DNA from: JAHEGP01 sp963792875
GTDB taxonomy: Bacteria; Pseudomonadota; Gammaproteobacteria; Pseudomonadales; JAHEGP01
DNA length: 64,000 bases
Direction: 5' to 3'
NCBI GenBank assembly: GCA_963792875.1
Contig: CAWBXV010000006.1
Span: forward strand, 248,001 to 312,000
Of this stretch, positions 61,148 through 64,000 are shown in pieces (the stretch's first letter is position 1; each line of letters starts with the position of its first letter). The position numbers and the translations under genes are program-made. The notes under the pieces are model-generated. The model ran no database searches. It was given only the letters and a program-made list of their open reading frames with translations, and was not told the DNA's origin.

Positions 61148-62833
61148 TTACATCTGCTCCGGTGCGGATACTCCCAGAAGGTCCAGGCCGTTTCTCAGAA
61201 TCTGGGCGACGGCATGGCTCAGGGTCAGGCGGGCGTCGCGCAGGTCCGCCTCATCGACGATGACCTTGTGGTTGTTGTAGTAAGTATGAAAATCAGCCGC
61301 CAGGTCACGCAGATAATTGGCGATCAGATGCGGTTCGAGAGCCTGACACGCCTTGCTCACCGTCTCGCCGTACTGTCCGAGTCTGGCGATGATCGCCTTT
61401 TCCTCGTCGCTGGTCAGCAGGCCCAGCTGCCTCAGGCCGTTGCCTTCGTTGTGGTGCAGGCCGCGGTCTTCCAGCTTGCGGGCGACGCTGCACACCCTGG
61501 CGTGCGCATATTGAATATAGTACACGGGATTGTCATTGCTCTGCGATCGCGCCAGATCGATGTCGAAGGTCAATTGCGAGCTCGGCGCGCGCGCGGTGAG
61601 AAAGTAGCGGGTGGCATCGCGGCCGACCTCGTTGATCAGGTCCCGCAGCGTGACGTAGCTGCCGGCGCGTTTGGATATCTTGACCTCTTCGCCGCCCTTG
61701 GTGACCGTCACCATCTGGTGCAGGACGTACTCCGGCCAGTTGTCGGGAATCCCCAGCTGCATGGCCTGGAGACCGGCCCGGACGCGGGTCACCGTGCTGT
61801 GATGGTCGGCCCCCTGTTCATTGATGACGCGCCCGAAACCCCGCTGCCACTTGTGTACGTGGTAGGCGACATCGGGGACGAAGTAAGTGTAGCCGCCCTC
61901 TGACTTGCGCATGACGCGGTCCTTGTCGTCGCCAAAACGGGTGGTCTGCAGCCAGAGGGCGCCGTCCTGTTCGTGGCAGTGGCCGTTGGCGATCAGCTGC
62001 TGGACGGTCTCCTCGACGCGGCCGCTGTCGTACAGCGAGGACTCCAGATAGAACTGGTCGAATTCGACGCCAAAGGCCTGTAGATCGAGGTCTTGCTCGT
62101 GCCGCAGATAGGCTACCGCAAAGTGGCGGATGGCCTCGAGGTCGTCCGGGTCGGCGGCGCCCTGCACGTGCTGGTCGGCGGCGTCGATGCGGGCGCCGGC
62201 CATGTAGTCCCGCGCTACCTCGCTGATGTATTCCCCGCGATAGCCGTCCGGCGGCCAGCCCGGATCGCCGGGCTCCAGTTGTCGGCAGCGTGCCTGCACC
62301 GACAGGGCGAGGTTATGGATCTGCTGTCCCGCGTCGTTGTAGTAGAACTCTCTGACCACATCCCAGCCGTTGGCGCTGAGCAGGCGGCAGAGGCTGTCGC
62401 CCAGCGCCGCGCCGCGGCCGTGGCCGACGTGCAGGGGGCCGGTGGGGTTGGCCGATACGAACTCGACCTGCACCTTGCCGCCCCCGCCGGCGTCGTTGCA
62501 GCCGAAGCGGCTGCCGGCGGCGATGATATGCCCCACCACGGCATAGCTGGCGCTGTCCCTGAGGCGGAAATTGATGAAGCCCGGCCCGGCGATCTCGACG
62601 CCGTCGATGTAGGGGTTGTCCGGCAGCGCCGCGACGATCAACTCGGCCAGCCGGCGTGGTGGCATTCCCGCGTGGCGGGCGGCGCTCATGGCGAGGTTGC
62701 TGGCCAGGTCGCCGTGGCTCCTGTCCCGCGTATGCTCTACGTGTACTTGCGGTGATGCGTCCGGGGGCAGGATGCCGTCGCTGCGCAGTTGATCCAGTGC
62801 CTGTCGCAGCAGGTCAGAGAGGGCGTTTTTCAT
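61148..62833 (-). CDS. argS: arginyl-tRNA synthetase
   Basis: From ATG 62833 this 561-aa class I synthetase has the HIGH motif as HVGHG (ANPTGPLHVGHGRG near residue 125), the KMSK-like KISKRAGSYV and the C-terminal anticodon domain with DLLGVSAPEQM. Four in-frame leading residues from the longer frame are not needed. It ends one base before the SPOR gene start and probably shares its transcript. Confidence 0.96.
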   Translation of the reverse strand: MKNALSDLLRQALDQLRSDGILPPDASPQVHVEHTRDRSHGDLASNLAMSAARHAGMPPRRLAELIVAALPDNPYIDGVEIAGPGFINFRLRDSASYAVVGHIIAAGSRFGCNDAGGGGKVQVEFVSANPTGPLHVGHGRGAALGDSLCRLLSANGWDVVREFYYNDAGQQIHNLALSVQARCRQLEPGDPGWPPDGYRGEYISEVARDYMAGARIDAADQHVQGAADPDDLEAIRHFAVAYLRHEQDLDLQAFGVEFDQFYLESSLYDSGRVEETVQQLIANGHCHEQDGALWLQTTRFGDDKDRVMRKSEGGYTYFVPDVAYHVHKWQRGFGRVINEQGADHHSTVTRVRAGLQAMQLGIPDNWPEYVLHQMVTVTKGGEEVKISKRAGSYVTLRDLINEVGRDATRYFLTARAPSSQLTFDIDLARSQSNDNPVYYIQYAHARVCSVARKLEDRGLHHNEGNGLRQLGLLTSDEEKAIIARLGQYGETVSKACQALEPHLIANYLRDLAADFHTYYNNHKVIVDEADLRDARLTLSHAVAQILRNGLDLLGVSAPEQM

Positions 62834-62915
62834 AGGATATTGATTTCCATGAAACATTCGTGATTTTTGGGCGCCAGGGCGGGATTATCCCCGGAGCTGG
62901 CGGCGTTGCCAACGC

Positions 62916-64000
62916 CTAGAAAAAATCTTGCGTATCGACATCGACGGCCCAGCGCAGCGCTCTGGCCGACGGTGCGGCCTCAAGCCAGGCCACGGCGGCG
63001 CCGATGGCGGCGTGCAGCGCGGCCCGCCTGGGGTGCTTGAAGAGCAGCTGCCAGCGATAGCGTCCCGCCAGGCGCGAAACGGGCGGCGCCAGCGGTCCGA
63101 CCAGGGTGAGGCCCTCGGGCCACTGCAGCTGCTGGCGCAGTGAGCGCAGCAGCAGGCGCGGCGCGTCCGGCTCCCTGCCGTCGCAGCGGATCATGGCGAT
63201 GTGACCGAACGGGGGCAGGCCGAGCTGCCGGCGACCTTCCAGCAGCGTCTCGCTGACCGGTCGATACTGGTCCTGGATCAGGCGCTGCAATATCGGGTGC
63301 TCGGGGCTGTGCGTCTGTATCATCACCTGCCCTGGCTTGCTGGCCCGTCCCGCCCGGCCCGCTACCTGCAGCAGCATCTGCGCGGTGCGCTCCGGGCCGC
63401 GAAAGTCGGCGCTGCACAGGCCGGCGTCCGCGTCGATGACGCCGACCAGGGTGACGTCCGGGAAGTGGTGCCCCTTGGCGAGCATCTGGGTGCCCACCAT
63501 GATGGCGGGCTCTCCGGATTGGATGCGCGCGAGAAACTGGTCCATCGAGCCCTTGGCGCGGGTGGTGTCGCGATCGATGCGCAGCACCGGTGTGGCGGCA
63601 TAGCGGTGCTGCAGGAACGCCTCCGAGCGCTCCGTGCCCTGGCCTACGCTCTGCAACTGGCGTCCGGCGCATTGCGGGCATTGCTGGGGCAGGGGATAGC
63701 GCGCTTCGCACAGGTGGCATCTGAGCGCCGCGTCCTTCTTGTAGACTACCGTCCTGGCGTCGCACTGCGCACACTGCGCGACCCAGCCGCAGCTGTGGCA
63801 CATGAGCGTGGGCGCGTAACCGCGGCGGTTGATGTACACCAGCGCCTGGTCGCCCCTGGCGATGGTGTGGTCCAGCGCGTCCAGCAGTTCGGCGCTGAAG
63901 CCCTCCTGCAGCGACTGGCCTCGCAGGTCGAGCAGTTGGTATTGCGGGGATGTGGCGCCGCCCGCGCGTTGCCTGAGGCAGAGCGAATGGTAGCGGCCAC
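62916..64000 (-). CDS. priA: primosomal protein N' (PriA), N-terminal part cut by the window edge
   Basis: PriA is the 3'-5' helicase that restarts stalled replication forks. The frame is open to 64000, so only the C-terminal ~361 residues are here: the N-terminus and Walker A lie outside. The zinc-binding modules are seen (CHSCGWVAQCAQCD, then CHLC, then CPQC), followed by helicase motifs GTERSEAFL, GTQMLAKGHHFP and VAGRAGRASKPGQV. It lies 82 bp upstream of argS in the same direction. Confidence 0.95.
   Translation of the reverse strand, partial: GRYHSLCLRQRAGGATSPQYQLLDLRGQSLQEGFSAELLDALDHTIARGDQALVYINRRGYAPTLMCHSCGWVAQCAQCDARTVVYKKDAALRCHLCEARYPLPQQCPQCAGRQLQSVGQGTERSEAFLQHRYAATPVLRIDRDTTRAKGSMDQFLARIQSGEPAIMVGTQMLAKGHHFPDVTLVGVIDADAGLCSADFRGPERTAQMLLQVAGRAGRASKPGQVMIQTHSPEHPILQRLIQDQYRPVSETLLEGRRQLGLPPFGHIAMIRCDGREPDAPRLLLRSLRQQLQWPEGLTLVGPLAPPVSRLAGRYRWQLLFKHPRRAALHAAIGAAVAWLEAAPSARALRWAVDVDTQDFF

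Overview
The window is GC-rich, densely coded chromosomal DNA from a Gammaproteobacterium. Three observations suggest this: PhaD/phasin-type polyhydroxyalkanoate (PHA) granule genes, the ubiEJB–hisIE–tatABC and priA–argS–SPOR–hslVU blocks, and the gpmI–envC–ctpA / secB–grxC / trmL–ntrC–ntrB–glnA / thiI–typA order. From memory this order runs largely collinear with Pseudomonas. A marine Cellvibrionales/Halieaceae-type organism is my best guess, but it is inferred from gene content only. I saw no prophage, insertion sequence, CRISPR array or rRNA.

Layout. 1–10.2 kb is accessory: a truncated secreted protein and its partner, a luciferase-like oxidoreductase, an FAD-linked dehydrogenase, a phasin with a histone-like tail, gamma-glutamyltransferase, an alpha/beta hydrolase preceded by five 14-bp tandem repeats, a class III CoA-transferase behind a 14-bp palindrome, beta-carbonic anhydrase and a DUF2059 protein. 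10.2–17.6 kb holds tex, a PhaD-like TetR regulator, two paralogous phasins, pckA, hslR and yrfG. 17.7–23.2 kb holds cysQ, two L,D-transpeptidases facing an Lpp-like murein lipoprotein, and a tandem pair of ArsA/Get3-like ATPases. 23.7–46.2 kb is core: tRNA-Phe, yggX, mutY, an AsmA protein, hisBHAF, ctpA, envC, gpmI, rhodanese, grxC, secB, trmL, ntrCB, glnA, thiI, a sodium-dependent transporter, typA and dtd. 46.2–52.6 kb is a second accessory island: hemerythrin-like protein, two alpha/beta hydrolases, a metallo-beta-lactamase-fold protein, an aldehyde dehydrogenase lacking two catalytic residues, and a small secreted protein. 52.6–64 kb is core: tatABC, hisEI, ubiBJE, a DUF971 protein, hslUV, a SPOR protein, argS and a truncated priA.

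How the genes work together. The clearest regulatory unit is nitrogen control: ntrB and glnA each have a sigma-54-type promoter with NtrC-type palindromes 100–140 bp upstream of the predicted start, so NtrBC probably controls both itself and glutamine synthetase. hslVU has a sigma-32-type heat-shock promoter. Three phasins and a PhaD-like regulator point to PHA storage, although no PHA synthase is in the window. Two L,D-transpeptidases next to an Lpp-like lipoprotein ending in lysine suggest a cell-wall anchoring module. No obviously new multi-gene defence or mobile system was found. The least explained items are the ArsA-like pair, the 14-bp iteron-like array, the altered aldehyde dehydrogenase, and short inverted repeats shared between promoter regions.
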